Source of the DNA: Shewanella electrodiphila
GTDB lineage: Bacteria > Pseudomonadota > Gammaproteobacteria > Enterobacterales > Shewanellaceae
Reading direction: 5' to 3'
DNA: 64,000 nt
Assembly (NCBI RefSeq): GCF_023283985.1
Contig: NZ_JAKIKU010000002.1
Coordinates: 434,001-498,000 of the forward strand
The notes beneath the pieces were generated by a model. It was given only the letters and a program-made list of their open reading frames with translations, did no database searches and was not told the origin of the DNA. The number at the start of each line of letters is the position of its first letter. The first letter of the stretch is position 1. Both the position numbers and the translations under genes were made by a program. Positions 9,328 through 19,660 of the stretch are shown one piece after another.

Positions 9328-10890
9328 TTACAGGCGAAAGCGTCTAATTAACGAATGGAAGGTACTGATAGTGCTTTCTAGTGACTCACTGGCTCGTAGA
9401 GATTCTTTAGCGGCATCTGCAGTATCAGAAGCGCCATCTGCAATGTCGATGATTTGCTGATTAATATGTTCAGCGACTGCACTTTGTTCTTCAACGGCTG
9501 ATGACATTTGAAAAGTCATATCAGTAATATTACCTACAGCATCTTTAATCTCACCAAGGGCATTTCGGGTGTTTTCAACAATTTCTACCCCTTGTTTCGC
9601 TGCAAGTTCACCTTGAGCCGACATATCTACTGCACTGCTTGTGCGGGCTGATAATTGCTTAATCACAGCATGAATCTGATCTGTTGATTCACGAGTTTTA
9701 AGGGCAAGGGCGCGTACTTCATCTGCTACAACACTAAAACCTCGACCTTGCTCGCCTGCACGTGCCGCTTCAATGGCGGCGTTAAGAGCCAGCAGGTTCG
9801 TTTGGTCTGCAATAGATGAAATCAGATTAGCTGCTTGACCTATTTGCTGAGTAGAATCTGCCAGCTCTTTAACTGTCACAGCAATACTGTCAACTGTGTG
9901 GCTTAATTGATGAATTGAGTTAAGTGATTCATCAGCTAAGTGGGTGCCAGTATCGACAAACTGCATCACGTTTTCGGCGCTATGTGAGTTCTCCTCAATC
10001 TTTTGAGCGACTTCTTGTATTGCCTGAGACATTTCAGTGATGGCTGACGCAATTTGTTGAGTGGCTAAGCCCTGCTGTTCAACAGAGGTTTGGGTGACTT
10101 TGACCTGTGCTTTACTGGTTGAAGAGATATCATCAAGACCTGATACCGACTCATTAATTCGGGTGAGTGCTGTACGGCACCTCGCTATTTCACTGATAAA
10201 AGCAAGCTTTGCTTGTGCGCTTACACCAGCATCATCAAAGTAGGTTTGCGCGACGGTTTTATCTGCGAATGACTTGGGGCTAATAGCGAGTAATGACCGC
10301 CAATGTGATGCTTGTTGCTGCAGACTCCAAAAGCTACTGATACTTGCGGCAATTAGGGTTGCAATCACTGCAGTGGTGTTGCTTTGCCAACTGAAAAACA
10401 AAATGAGTAATGTGCTAGGCAAAAGGGTAGGTAATAGCTTATTGAAATTTAAACGAGCACTGGTTAACAGTGTATTGGCAGACTTACCCGCTTTGATACG
10501 TTGGTAGGCTGTATTGGCTCGCTGCTTTTCTGCAGGCTCAGCGCATACTCTAACGGATTCATATCCCACTAGCTTTTTACCATCATATACTGGCGTTACG
10601 AAAGCACTGACCCAATAGAAGTCACCGTTCTTACGGCGGTTTTTAACTAAGCCCATCCACACATTACCTGCCTTTAGGGTTTTCCACATTGTGGCAAAAA
10701 CCGCGGAGGGCATATCGGGGTGGCGAACAATATTGTGTGGTTTTCCCAGTAACTCTTCTCGGCTATAACCACTGGTTTCAATGAAAGCTTGATTACAGTG
10801 GGTAATGTTGCCTTTGGGATCGGTGCTGGAAACGAGAGGGGTGTCGGGAGAGAAAAAGTACTCTTTATTGCTGGCCGTATATTGGGTCAT
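9328..10890 (-). CDS. PAS-domain methyl-accepting chemotaxis protein (Aer-like)
   Basis: The 520-residue protein begins with a PAS domain (about residues 18-115, with [23 protein letters not shown] and [13 protein letters not shown]), as in the aerotaxis receptor Aer. Two close membrane segments follow at about 145-190 with almost no periplasmic loop. The C-terminal signalling domain carries the diagnostic hairpin tip [21 protein letters not shown]. The PAS domain in Aer holds FAD and senses redox or energy state; the same role is likely here. It would signal to CheA/CheW at the polar array. It is monocistronic. No HAMP domain is obvious between the membrane segments and the signalling domain. 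Confidence 0.9.
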   Translation of the reverse strand: MTQYTASNKEYFFSPDTPLVSSTDPKGNITHCNQAFIETSGYSREELLGKPHNIVRHPDMPSAVFATMWKTLKAGNVWMGLVKNRRKNGDFYWVSAFVTPVYDGKKLVGYESVRVCAEPAEKQRANTAYQRIKAGKSANTLLTSARLNFNKLLPTLLPSTLLILFFSWQSNTTAVIATLIAASISSFWSLQQQASHWRSLLAISPKSFADKTVAQTYFDDAGVSAQAKLAFISEIARCRTALTRINESVSGLDDISSTSKAQVKVTQTSVEQQGLATQQIASAITEMSQAIQEVAQKIEENSHSAENVMQFVDTGTHLADESLNSIHQLSHTVDSIAVTVKELADSTQQIGQAANLISSIADQTNLLALNAAIEAARAGEQGRGFSVVADEVRALALKTRESTDQIHAVIKQLSARTSSAVDMSAQGELAAKQGVEIVENTRNALGEIKDAVGNITDMTFQMSSAVEEQSAVAEHINQQIIDIADGASDTADAAKESLRASESLESTISTFHSLIRRFRL

Positions 10891-11172
10891 AATGCTTCTT
10901 ATATTTGACTGCAGAGATCTAATTATTATTAAAATTGTGATGCTAATCTCAAAATATTGGCCAAATGTAAACTAAAAGAGATGTTATTAAAAGTAGTGAA
11001 AACAACTGTTTAAATAGAAAAAATAGATGAAGATACTGCAAGGGGTAAAAACCTTAATTTAAACAGGTGTTTAATTTATTTTGTGATACCTAGCTTGGAT
11101 ACAGATTGAAACACCTTTTATCTAAGGTGATGAAAATCAACTTTATTTTTAATATAGATGATTTCATATATC
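10891..11172. other. AT-rich intergenic spacer, no gene seen
   Basis: This spacer lies between the chemoreceptor start and the U32 gene terminator. It is AT-rich, contains no supported coding frame and probably holds the chemoreceptor promoter. I could not identify a sigma-28 or sigma-54 element in it. Confidence 0.5.
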
Positions 11173-11205
11173 AAAAAGCCCTAGCTAAATGATGTTAGCT
11201 AGGGC
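11173..11205 (-). terminator. intrinsic terminator after U32 gene
   Basis: An 11-bp perfect stem (GCCCTAGCTAA 11178-11188, TTAGCTAGGGC 11195-11205) with a 6-base loop is followed on the minus strand by a T run (AAAAA at 11173-11177 on the plus strand). Confidence 0.88.
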
Positions 11206-11230
11206 GTCTTAAAGTGATAAAGAGTTTGGC

Positions 11231-13522
11231 TTATAAACCGTTTTTATATTGTAAGTGGGTTGATTCTGGCACCATGGTCGCAAGAGTCGTGCTGACCTCA
11301 TTTTGTCCATCAAGCAAAGCCTCAAATTGTTTAATTAGCTCAACCTTATCTGGCGACTCTTTGTCACCTGCACCTATGTTAGTTAAATCAATCATAAAGC
11401 CGTCGAACATATGGCTAAGATCATCAATGATCTCGGTATTTAAGAACTGATCTTGGTTATAAATACTTGGGTATCCGGCTTTTTGCTTATCAATAGCGAA
11501 CGAGTCACCCTTGAGGTTTTTAATGCTGGTGGATTTATCACAAGACAACATACAGCCATTATCAATACGGGGTTTTTCACAGCCAACACTTTGCTGGAAA
11601 AAGCACTGACGGCTCGCCATCAATAGAATGGGATGATAAATACTGTAGAGCATTTTAAAGTTGTTAGGTCGGGCAATTTGCTTAATTTGCTGTTTGTTAA
11701 TTTCATTAGAAATAAACGCACCTGCACAATCAAAGCCTTCTTGCATAGCCAGTAAAGCATAAGAGTTGGTGGTATTTAAAAACGGACCTGCAATCCACTT
11801 AATCCCAAGTTGCTGCGCGTGATAAGCAATACCTGTGTTATTGGTGACAATTAACTCAGGCTTAACTTGCTGTAAAATATTTAATGCTACGTCGTAATCC
11901 TTACCAATTAGCACTGGTGGGAACCAAGGGATCAATCTTGGGTTTTGTTGTAAAAAGTCAACATACTTTGTACAGCCACGCTTGTACGCATCAGGTAATT
12001 TAAAGTAGATGTCCCCATCGGTCACTTCAGCAAGTTTGGCATCTTCCTCATCACAAATTAGCATTGAAAGTGCGGGCTTTTGCTCTGCATCTTTTGGATG
12101 ACGTGCAAGTTTAGGTAGTTCAACTTCAGCAATAACTGCAATGCCATCATTCAAGTAAGCTAACAATTCATTTTTTAAGGTGGTGATTTCACGGTATGGA
12201 ATACTTAATCCATCGGTAAGCTTGTCAGTTTGCAGTTGGACTAATTCATAGTTGGCATTGTTGATATTTTTAAAGCGTTTTTCAATGGCTTCTTTATCAA
12301 CACTGAGCTTCTCACTTGGCATCATTAAGCTACTCGAGCTAAACACCACTGTTTTAGTTTCAGCATCGGCCAAATCACTGCTGTTATGTTCAGTGGTTAC
12401 CGTTAAGGTTAACGGCTTATTTGGCTCGCTTGCAAAGCTTAAGTTAAGCTTTAATTTCTCAATACTTAGATGTGCAATTTTATCGTCAACTGAAGCATTA
12501 ATTTGTTGCTTGTCGACTTGTAATTGTTGCTGAGCATCATGGATTTGCACCACTGAAATTGACTCGCCTTTGTCAGCTTTGAGTTGATCAACTAAGTGAT
12601 TTTTTGAATTGTCACGTGGGTTATCAATAAACATTGACTGATTTAAGTCACCACGTAAGAAGGCATTAGTGAAGTCACGGTTAAAGACTTTGTATAAACG
12701 CTCGCCGTCTTGGGTGAGTTCGCCTGTTTCAACATAACCATCAATTTGTTTACGGAAACTATCAATCACAGTGTGAACGTAACTTGCGCCTTTAATACGG
12801 CCTTCAACTTTAAATGAATAAACCCCAGCGTCGATTAATGCAGGTAGGTCAAAAAAGGCCGAGTTATCTTTAATGTTAAGTGGAAAGTTATTTCCCGACT
12901 CTGTGGTTTCGTATTCTTCACGGCATGCTTGGCTACAACGGCCACGGTTACCAGAATTACCAGCACTGGCAGAGGTTGAATAACATAAACCAGAGAAAGC
13001 GACACATAACGAACCATGCACAAACACTTCTAATAAGGTGTCGTGTTCTTTACTGACTTGCGCAAGGGAGGTAATTTCTCTTAAGTTAAGCTCACGAGAT
13101 AAATTGACTCGGGTTGCGCCTAGTTTTCTTAAAAATGGAATTTGCCCGGCATTGTGGGTGGTCAACTGGGTTGATGCATGAATATCTAAGGTTGGGAAAT
13201 GCTTACGTAATACATAAAGCAGCCCCATATCTTGCACAATTACGCCATCTAAAGTGGTGTTAACCAACCTGTTGAGCAGCTTCAATAAGGTCTTAAATTC
13301 TTGTTCTAAAATAACGATATTTAGGGTTAAGAAAATACGACAGTCGTATTGATGGGCAAGTCTGATGATCCCGACCAATTGATCGAAGGAAATATTAGCA
13401 GCGCGATTACGGGCGTTAAAAGTATCTAAGCCGCAATAAACAGCATCTGCACCCGCAATAATGGCCGCTTTAATCGCATCGACATCACCACCTGGGGCTA
13501 ATAATTCAATCTTCGGTTTCAT
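11231..13522 (-). CDS. U32 family peptidase / RlhA-like protein
   Basis: The 763-residue protein opens with the U32 TIM-barrel signature (ELLAPGGDVDAIKAAIIAGADAVYCG) and carries the family's VFVHGSLCVAFSGLCY and GRCSQACR motifs with their conserved Cys, then NIKDNSAFFDLPALIDAGVYSFKVEGR. It is longer than E. coli RlhA (about 650 residues). It has an extra C-terminal region with several Cys (QSVGCEKPRIDNGCMLSCDK) that could hold a metal or Fe-S centre. Some U32 proteins (RlhA, TrhP, UbiU/V) hydroxylate RNA or ubiquinone precursors instead of cleaving peptides, so RNA modification is plausible but unproven. Confidence 0.85.
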   Translation of the reverse strand: MKPKIELLAPGGDVDAIKAAIIAGADAVYCGLDTFNARNRAANISFDQLVGIIRLAHQYDCRIFLTLNIVILEQEFKTLLKLLNRLVNTTLDGVIVQDMGLLYVLRKHFPTLDIHASTQLTTHNAGQIPFLRKLGATRVNLSRELNLREITSLAQVSKEHDTLLEVFVHGSLCVAFSGLCYSTSASAGNSGNRGRCSQACREEYETTESGNNFPLNIKDNSAFFDLPALIDAGVYSFKVEGRIKGASYVHTVIDSFRKQIDGYVETGELTQDGERLYKVFNRDFTNAFLRGDLNQSMFIDNPRDNSKNHLVDQLKADKGESISVVQIHDAQQQLQVDKQQINASVDDKIAHLSIEKLKLNLSFASEPNKPLTLTVTTEHNSSDLADAETKTVVFSSSSLMMPSEKLSVDKEAIEKRFKNINNANYELVQLQTDKLTDGLSIPYREITTLKNELLAYLNDGIAVIAEVELPKLARHPKDAEQKPALSMLICDEEDAKLAEVTDGDIYFKLPDAYKRGCTKYVDFLQQNPRLIPWFPPVLIGKDYDVALNILQQVKPELIVTNNTGIAYHAQQLGIKWIAGPFLNTTNSYALLAMQEGFDCAGAFISNEINKQQIKQIARPNNFKMLYSIYHPILLMASRQCFFQQSVGCEKPRIDNGCMLSCDKSTSIKNLKGDSFAIDKQKAGYPSIYNQDQFLNTEIIDDLSHMFDGFMIDLTNIGAGDKESPDKVELIKQFEALLDGQNEVSTTLATMVPESTHLQYKNGL

Positions 13523-13648
13523 GATCTAAAAGGTTCTCAGTTAATTTTAATGGGGGGATGTTACCCGTATATTTTGCTAATGAATATCGTTAAAGTACAT
13601 TATTAATTAGTAAGCCCGTATATAAGTTGTAGGGAAAACAACACAAGA

Positions 13649-14311
13649 ATGAATAAAATCATGGATTTACCCGTACTCTACTCGCTAAGAAACTGCCCCT
13701 TTGCAATGCGGGCAAGAATTGCCATTTATAAGTCGCAGCAGCCTGTTTTGCTGCGAGACCTGGTTTTGAGTGATAAACCTACAGAAATGTTAGTGGCCTC
13801 ACCTAAAGGAACTGTGCCAGTGATTGTGACTGAAAAGGGCATTGTGATTGAAGAAAGCTTTGAAGTGATGCTATGGGCATTAACTCAGGGTGACCCTGAT
13901 GATTTGTTGTTTACAGATACTCCTGAGTTACTGGATAAAATGCTGATATTAATTTATCAATTTGATAGTGAGTTTAAACGCTGCTTAGAGAACTATAAAT
14001 GTGCCAAGCGTTATAGCGAGTCAAATATCGATGAATGTCGTCAAGCGTGTGAAAAATATATCCATCAGTTAGAGCAATTGTTAGACGGGCAAGATTATTT
14101 AATGGCCAATCGAGAAAGTTTAGCCGATATAGCACTGTTACCCTTTATCCGTCAGTTTGCCCGCGTTGAACGTCAATGGTATTTACAGTCACCCTATCCC
14201 AATGTCAGAGCATGGTTAAATCGTTACTTACAAAGCAAGATGTTCAGTAAAGTGATGACGAAATACCCGCTTTGGTTAGATGGCAAGCAAGATGTGATGT
14301 TTGGTGGTTAA
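13649..14311 (+). CDS. glutathione S-transferase family protein
   Basis: A 220-residue two-domain protein: a thioredoxin-fold N-terminus (VLYSLRNCPFAMRARIA, with a Cys in the active-site position as in Omega/Beta-like GSTs; cis-Pro in KGTVPVIV; EESFEVMLW for glutathione gamma-Glu binding), then a helical C-terminal domain (ADIALLPFIRQFARVE). A second ATG at 13661 is a possible alternative start. The HxlR regulator follows 11 bases downstream, so the two are co-transcribed and may answer electrophile or redox stress together. Confidence 0.85.
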   Translation: MNKIMDLPVLYSLRNCPFAMRARIAIYKSQQPVLLRDLVLSDKPTEMLVASPKGTVPVIVTEKGIVIEESFEVMLWALTQGDPDDLLFTDTPELLDKMLILIYQFDSEFKRCLENYKCAKRYSESNIDECRQACEKYIHQLEQLLDGQDYLMANRESLADIALLPFIRQFARVERQWYLQSPYPNVRAWLNRYLQSKMFSKVMTKYPLWLDGKQDVMFGG

Positions 14312-14322
14312 GGTAGATAAAT

Positions 14323-14667
14323 ATGCAAAAACACGACGCTTTATTTTCAAAAAAGTCAGCACCCGAGAGAAGTGCTCGTATGGTTGAAACGATATACGGG
14401 TGTAAGTGGTCACTGACGGTCTATCAATTACTGGCTAACGGTATTAATCGACCTGGAGCGATGGTGAATCATGTTGAAGGGTTAACCACTAAAGTGTTGA
14501 ACCAATGTTTAAAGCGTAACGTTGAATTTGGTATTTTAGATAGGGTGACTTTTAGTGAAATTCCGCCAAGAGTTGAATATCAAGTGACAAGTTTTGGACA
14601 AAAGTTTTTGCGGATTTTAGATGAGTTAGAGAAGCTACAGCAGGAGTTGGATGCTAATGATAGTTAA
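14323..14667 (+). CDS. HxlR-family winged-helix regulator
   Basis: The 114-residue protein has the HxlR core: a conserved Cys-Lys-Trp (GCKWSLTVYQLLANGINRP), recognition helix region (GLTTKVLNQCLKRNVEFGIL) and the wing (RVEYQVTSFGQKF). HxlR proteins often sense aldehydes, quinones or disulfide stress through the early Cys. It sits directly behind the GST gene, which suggests it controls that operon. Confidence 0.87.
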   Translation: MQKHDALFSKKSAPERSARMVETIYGCKWSLTVYQLLANGINRPGAMVNHVEGLTTKVLNQCLKRNVEFGILDRVTFSEIPPRVEYQVTSFGQKFLRILDELEKLQQELDANDS

Positions 14668-14710
14668 CACCAATCAAGCATGCGCGATTAAATAATGAAA
14701 GACATATAAA

Positions 14711-14735
14711 AGCCCGCTAAAAAGCGGGCTTAGTT
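14711..14735. terminator. intrinsic terminator between convergent genes
   Basis: An 8-bp perfect stem, AGCCCGCT (14711-14718) and AGCGGGCT (14723-14730), with an AAAA loop. The T tract is weak on the plus side. Confidence 0.75.
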
Positions 14736-14767
14736 ATCTTAAAATGGTGCAAGATTAATCAACGTAA

Positions 14768-16180
14768 TTACAGCTCAACGTTAATCCACACTAAACGGTG
14801 ATCTGATGAGACAGACTTTCCGCCACCGCCCCAGTTACCTACACGTTCGTCGTTCATCATTAAACGACCATCTTCAAATGATGCAGGCCAGAACACACCA
14901 GAATCAGTGATATTTAAATCGCTTGAAGGAATAACGTGGTCTAAACGAAGGCCTGAAGTGCTGGTGATAACATCTGGGTATTTAGTGCCCCAGTTTTCAG
15001 CTCTACATTCACCATTTGATAAACATTCAGGGCCACCTAAACTGCTTGGTGCATATACACCATGCGTAGCAAGTTGATTAACGTGGTCACTGTACATTAA
15101 CCCTTTGATGGTATCTAAGTAGCCGTCGCCTGATTCAGGATCGGCATTTAAATCGCCTAGAATAACGAAAGATGAGTCAGCAGAAATACCGCCTTTAGTG
15201 CCAGCATCATCGTAAATGTAACTACCTTCACCTGAAATGTAATCGTCCCAGAATTTGATTTCTGCACGGTTAAGCAGTTTGTTATTTTCGGTAACCGTGT
15301 CGAAAATAGGGGGAGTTGGGTGAGACATTAATAAGTGAATCACTTTGTCGCCATCAGCAGTAGGGATGATGATAGGCGCATCAACGTGGTTTTTAGATGA
15401 CATTGGCTTTTCAGCCCAAGCTTCTGCTGTGTACCATTCATCACCACAAGCCAAACCTTCAGGTATTGGATTGTTTTCGTCTTCACAGTTAGTGATAGTT
15501 GGGTTTGCTTCACCTGGCATATCTTTCCACTTAAAGTTTTGGAAAGTACGCACGTTGTCTGTATCGATTGGATATTGTGATAATAGTCCGAAGGCATATT
15601 GACCGTGGTAGAAACCAAAGCCCCATGCATCCCCAGGCAATGCGACAGTGCCATTGCGATCTAAGTCGTGATCACTTAATAGGCCAGTGTTAGTGGCAAA
15701 GCTCTCAGCATACCCGAATTGAATAGGCTCAAGTAATTCAACATCATCAGATGTCGAACCTAATGCGTTTTGCGGCACTGAAAGGTAGTTTAAGCGGAAA
15801 CCTTGAATGGATTGTTGGTCTTCACCTGTCCCGTCGTTATTGAACTCACCCATTAATAGAACTGCTGGACGCTCAGTTTGAATAATCGCTGCTACGTTAC
15901 GGATTTGAATGACTTTTTCTGCAACTGCGAGTTCGTCGTCAGTTAATGTGCCGTCAAACCACTTGTCCATTAAATCCTGCTGAACAGCCGGTGTTAGCTT
16001 CATTTCTTCAACAAGATCTGCGTAGGTACTTCTGTCAAAAGAAAGGTTATAGGTACCGATACGAACATCTGTGGTTTCAGGTGTAGGTTCACCTGGGTAA
16101 TAATTGTTGGTTTCGTCGTTGCAACCCGCTAGTAATGCAACACTGACAGCAAGTGCTGCAGCTGTTTTGAATACTTTCAT
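14768..16180 (-). CDS. endonuclease/exonuclease/phosphatase-family lipoprotein
   Basis: The 470-residue protein starts with a lipoprotein signal (VALLAGC, Cys about residue 20) and continues with an EEP fold: VRIGTYNLSF strand, a metal-binding Glu (LLMGEFNND), the ILGDLNADPESGDG motif and a final SSDHRLVWINVEL with the catalytic Asp-His. EEP enzymes use divalent metal to cut phosphodiester bonds in nucleic acids or phospholipids. The lipid anchor puts it in the envelope or at the cell surface, where extracellular DNA or lipid scavenging would fit. Some features resemble secreted alkaline phosphatase/phosphodiesterases of Shewanella and Vibrio. The substrate is not determinable here. Confidence 0.85.
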   Translation of the reverse strand: MKVFKTAAALAVSVALLAGCNDETNNYYPGEPTPETTDVRIGTYNLSFDRSTYADLVEEMKLTPAVQQDLMDKWFDGTLTDDELAVAEKVIQIRNVAAIIQTERPAVLLMGEFNNDGTGEDQQSIQGFRLNYLSVPQNALGSTSDDVELLEPIQFGYAESFATNTGLLSDHDLDRNGTVALPGDAWGFGFYHGQYAFGLLSQYPIDTDNVRTFQNFKWKDMPGEANPTITNCEDENNPIPEGLACGDEWYTAEAWAEKPMSSKNHVDAPIIIPTADGDKVIHLLMSHPTPPIFDTVTENNKLLNRAEIKFWDDYISGEGSYIYDDAGTKGGISADSSFVILGDLNADPESGDGYLDTIKGLMYSDHVNQLATHGVYAPSSLGGPECLSNGECRAENWGTKYPDVITSTSGLRLDHVIPSSDLNITDSGVFWPASFEDGRLMMNDERVGNWGGGGKSVSSDHRLVWINVEL

Positions 16181-16536
16181 TTTAAAACCCCATTGTTATT
16201 TATATATGCTGCCTTTAGTGGAAGCTGAGTGGGATTTTATACAAGTGTTTTTATATGTTCCAAATAAAACATATCAATGTAAACAGTAGGTTGCGATTTT
16301 ATCTCCTTGTTGTTTTTGTGCTTGAGGTGAGTGTTAATTTGGTTGTGTTTTGGTTATTTGTTTTGATGTTTATTGCTGATTGCTTAAGTTGGTGGGCTGA
16401 TGTGATCTGGTCAAGTAAATCTGTACACACTTAGAGGGAGCTTGTTATAAAGCTTGAGCACTTTAATTTTGTTGAAAGGTTCAAAAATGGGCAAGACATT
16501 AATAGCGTCAGTACCCATTTTGATTATTGAGGGTAT
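16181..16536. other. intergenic spacer with candidate terminator for the acylase gene
   Basis: No gene is seen. An inverted repeat, AAAATGGG (16484-16491) and CCCATTTT (16514-16521), with an inner GAC/GTC pair lies just after the acylase stop on the minus strand. The A run at 16483 gives T residues at its 3' side, so it could terminate the acylase transcript. The rest probably holds the promoter of the EEP lipoprotein gene. Confidence 0.5.
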
Positions 16537-19134
16537 TTATTCACCTTTTTGAAAGCTCAGCTCTGTGGTGCTTTCTACCGAAGCCGCAATATCAGATTCA
16601 GCAAACAAAAGCGGTCTAAACTGTTTTTCAGTTGAATATAATATGCTTTGATCAGCAAAGGCTGGTTTAAGAATATTACTCGACTCAGAGTAAGTTAATA
16701 TGCCTTTTGCAACAGGCCCTTCATCAGTGAAGCTCACCGCCATCATCCAGCTAGAACCATAGCGGATTTGATATCCTTCTGCAGTTAACCCTGAAGAAAG
16801 CGGTGCACCTGATACTGCATCCATCACTGCAGCATATTTGTGCTGTGGTATTAACGTATCATCGCCAGATAAGCTGGTGGAGAATACATTAAAACCACCT
16901 TCTGCGTTATGTGTACCTGGCCAAGGTAGTTTAGTCCCCGAAGCCGTGCCATCAGGCAGTGATTTTTCAACGAACTGAACCGTTCCCATTGTTGAATCAA
17001 CGGTAAACCCAGCAGCTTCAACATTCATAGCTGCGCGTGCAAGCGCCACGAGCGCACTACCATCAGTGGCTAATGTGTTGGGTGTCATGGCTGCATTGGT
17101 GGCATCAAATGGCACTGATAACATGGTGCTTTGATCGAACAGATGGGCAAATTCACGAATTAACGCGCCGCCGACACTGTCGTTATCTTGCTTGCCGTTC
17201 CAAGCCGTTAATGCACCACATGCAGCACTGATGTCTTTTGACTGGGTTGCACTTACTTCTACAGGAGTATCCGCTTGTGCTTGGCACTGGCTGATTAAAT
17301 CACTGAAAACCAGATCGTTTAAAAAGATTCGGTTGGATAAGACTGCGGCTTCTAACTCATCAACATTGAACTTACCGTCATCACCGGCCGCATCTTCCAT
17401 CAAGGTTAAGCCCATTCGGGTTCGCAATGATAATTGACCGCGTTCAGGGCCGTACATGGGTGAGTAGTTTTCCAGTGGCTGAGCTAAGTTAGTTGACCAA
17501 AATGAGTTATTTGAGTTTTGTACGAAATCAGTTCGCTCAAGTTTTGGTGCTCGCTCATAAGGCATTGGGCTATCGAAATGAAAGATAGAAGTATTACCGG
17601 GTAAGATGGTAAAGCCTGCCTGCTCTCTTGCGGCAATGATATCAGGGTTGGTTTTAAGCAGTGATACGGCGAAGTCGGTTAAACCTGGTACTGTGGAGTC
17701 ATCAATATAAAAAGCATTGCCTTCTTTATCTGCATACATAGTGTTATTAAATATAACCCCGTCAAAGCTTTTAAACGCTTGCTGAAACTCCTCTTTATTT
17801 GTTGCACGGTTCATAGCAAACCAATGATCGATAGGATCTTTATTTGCCATATTGGCATCTTGAAGCATAAAGGCTTGGCCATCATCCCAACCAAAGGGAG
17901 CAAGGGCTGCTGGGGCTTCAACAATGGGGCCTTTAGCTGTGGTGTAAATATCTTTTTCAGCAATAAGCATTCCTGCTGCGCCGCCATTAACCAAAACCTG
18001 TACGGTTTCTTTAGTAATTGGCATTGGACTGCCTTCATACATATATTGCATGCGGTCGCCACTGACGAGCTCAAGGTTATACATCACAAAATGTTCAGCA
18101 GTTGAGAAGGTATGCGTCCAAGCTAAATCCTTGTTAAAGCCAATATTAATTAACCCTGGCATGCCTACTAATGAGCCGCCCATGACATCAAGTTGACCAG
18201 GAATCGTCACATGAGATTGCCAAAAACGTAAGTTACCCGTATGCGGGAAATGCGGATTACCTAACACCATGCCTTTACCATTTTCAGTTTTATCTTTGCC
18301 TAAACCCCAGCCATTTGAGCCTAGGTTACGTGGATTGGTTTCTGGCGTGGTAATGGTGTTTGCTCGAGCTAGTAGCTTATTATTCACATCTTGAATGAAG
18401 GTGGTTTGAGATGCAGAAGGTGCAGGGCCGACGATACGAGGAAGATACTCTTCTCCGTCACCAGGATTGGCGTAGAAAATGAGGTCTAAGAAGTTTGCTG
18501 CACCGGGTAGCAGGGCGATTGAGAAGAGATAGTTGGCAATGTCGACGCCTTCAATCGGTTTTACCCAAGGTTGGCCGGCACAAAATGGCTCAGCTTCTTG
18601 TTCACCTGCTTCAACATCGGCTAGGAATTGATTGTAGCCTGCGCTAAAGCCTTCCATTAACGCACGGGAATTATAGCTAAATTGTGGATACTGGGCTTCC
18701 GCCATTTCTCTTATTTTTAATGCTTTATAGGCGAAATCAGAAACCAGGTTACCGTTATCTTCTGCAGTAGGTAAACCAGTGGCAAAGTCAATTGAGGCGT
18801 GGGGACCAAAGTACATTGAACGTTCAGAGTTTGCTTTAATAAATCCATCAGCTAAGACACATAAGTTATCTTGTGCTTGAGCATAACCGCTACCAAAACC
18901 CAAACTTTCAAGGTTGTCAGCTTGAATGTGGGGAACCCCATATGCAGTGCGGCGAATTTGCGCTTTAAGCATTCCGTCTGGGGCAAAAGCTTGTAATGGT
19001 GGAGTGACTTCAGGTTCAGGTGTGACTTCTGGCGTTTTTGAGTAGTCAGTGTCGTTACCACAACCAGCTAGAAAGACTGTTGACACAACGCCAATAGCCA
19101 GCATGAGCTTATTCAGGTGCATTATTTTGTTCAA
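16537..19134 (-). CDS. penicillin acylase-family Ntn hydrolase, lipoprotein
   Basis: A large acylase precursor with a lipobox (VFLAGC), an alpha-chain region containing RRTAYGVPHIQADNLESLGFGSGYAQAQD, and the autocatalytic site LGSNGWGLG, in which the Ser after Gly (residue 273 from the chosen start) becomes the N-terminal nucleophile of the beta chain. Downstream GNPHFPH and the NNSFWSTN region fit the family. Members cleave amide-linked acyl groups, such as beta-lactams, acyl-homoserine lactones or the pyoverdine precursor. An ATG at 19173 is possible, but a TTG at 19134 has AAGGA eight bases upstream and begins MNKIMHLNKLM followed by the signal, so it is preferred. The duplicated stump at 24348-24479 keeps the same TTG and upstream AAGGA. 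Confidence 0.88.
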   Translation of the reverse strand: MNKIMHLNKLMLAIGVVSTVFLAGCGNDTDYSKTPEVTPEPEVTPPLQAFAPDGMLKAQIRRTAYGVPHIQADNLESLGFGSGYAQAQDNLCVLADGFIKANSERSMYFGPHASIDFATGLPTAEDNGNLVSDFAYKALKIREMAEAQYPQFSYNSRALMEGFSAGYNQFLADVEAGEQEAEPFCAGQPWVKPIEGVDIANYLFSIALLPGAANFLDLIFYANPGDGEEYLPRIVGPAPSASQTTFIQDVNNKLLARANTITTPETNPRNLGSNGWGLGKDKTENGKGMVLGNPHFPHTGNLRFWQSHVTIPGQLDVMGGSLVGMPGLINIGFNKDLAWTHTFSTAEHFVMYNLELVSGDRMQYMYEGSPMPITKETVQVLVNGGAAGMLIAEKDIYTTAKGPIVEAPAALAPFGWDDGQAFMLQDANMANKDPIDHWFAMNRATNKEEFQQAFKSFDGVIFNNTMYADKEGNAFYIDDSTVPGLTDFAVSLLKTNPDIIAAREQAGFTILPGNTSIFHFDSPMPYERAPKLERTDFVQNSNNSFWSTNLAQPLENYSPMYGPERGQLSLRTRMGLTLMEDAAGDDGKFNVDELEAAVLSNRIFLNDLVFSDLISQCQAQADTPVEVSATQSKDISAACGALTAWNGKQDNDSVGGALIREFAHLFDQSTMLSVPFDATNAAMTPNTLATDGSALVALARAAMNVEAAGFTVDSTMGTVQFVEKSLPDGTASGTKLPWPGTHNAEGGFNVFSTSLSGDDTLIPQHKYAAVMDAVSGAPLSSGLTAEGYQIRYGSSWMMAVSFTDEGPVAKGILTYSESSNILKPAFADQSILYSTEKQFRPLLFAESDIAASVESTTELSFQKGE

Positions 19135-19660
19135 GATAATTATCCTTATTATTGTTGTCTCAGCAATTTGCATTGTTGAGTGAGTCTCACTTTTCCTTGT
19201 GTCTCAATTTTAAGCGTTAACAGCCTCAATCGTGATTCCCATCATCACTTGTTGATTGTGTGAAAACCTTAAATACAACAAAAACACTTATTTGATTAAA
19301 TCAATCATTCAAACGTATGTCTACATATACCTGCATTAGTTGATGTTAATTTAGAGATTAAAATCGTTACGAAAATAAACGACTTCGTTAACGGTTTGAG
19401 GCGTAAATGATGAGGGGGTTAACCGATTAACGCTCGGAAAGTACTTATGGGTTCATTAGTGAAATAATTAGCAAAAACAGTGAACTATTTTAGAAGAACT
19501 CCGGTCTTATGCTGCAACTGACGCTAACGGCTATTCTGTAATTTTTATTCTGGTACTAGCTTATTCCATGCTGATCCGTTAGATTGCGCTCCACTCGGTA
19601 TTGATGCAATAGAGAGTGAGTCACTAGCAATTAATTCATTCGCTATTTATTCAATATTTA
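19135..19660. promoter_or_regulatory. divergent promoter region of acylase and scs operon (copy 1)
   Basis: No supported gene. Parts of this stretch recur at 24480-24860: the ATTCAAACGTAT block (about 19308 and 24654), a CAACAAAxACACT block, and TCCGGTCT (about 19502 and 24824). Their conservation in both copies of the duplication suggests retained promoter or operator elements. The exact promoters were not resolved. Confidence 0.55.
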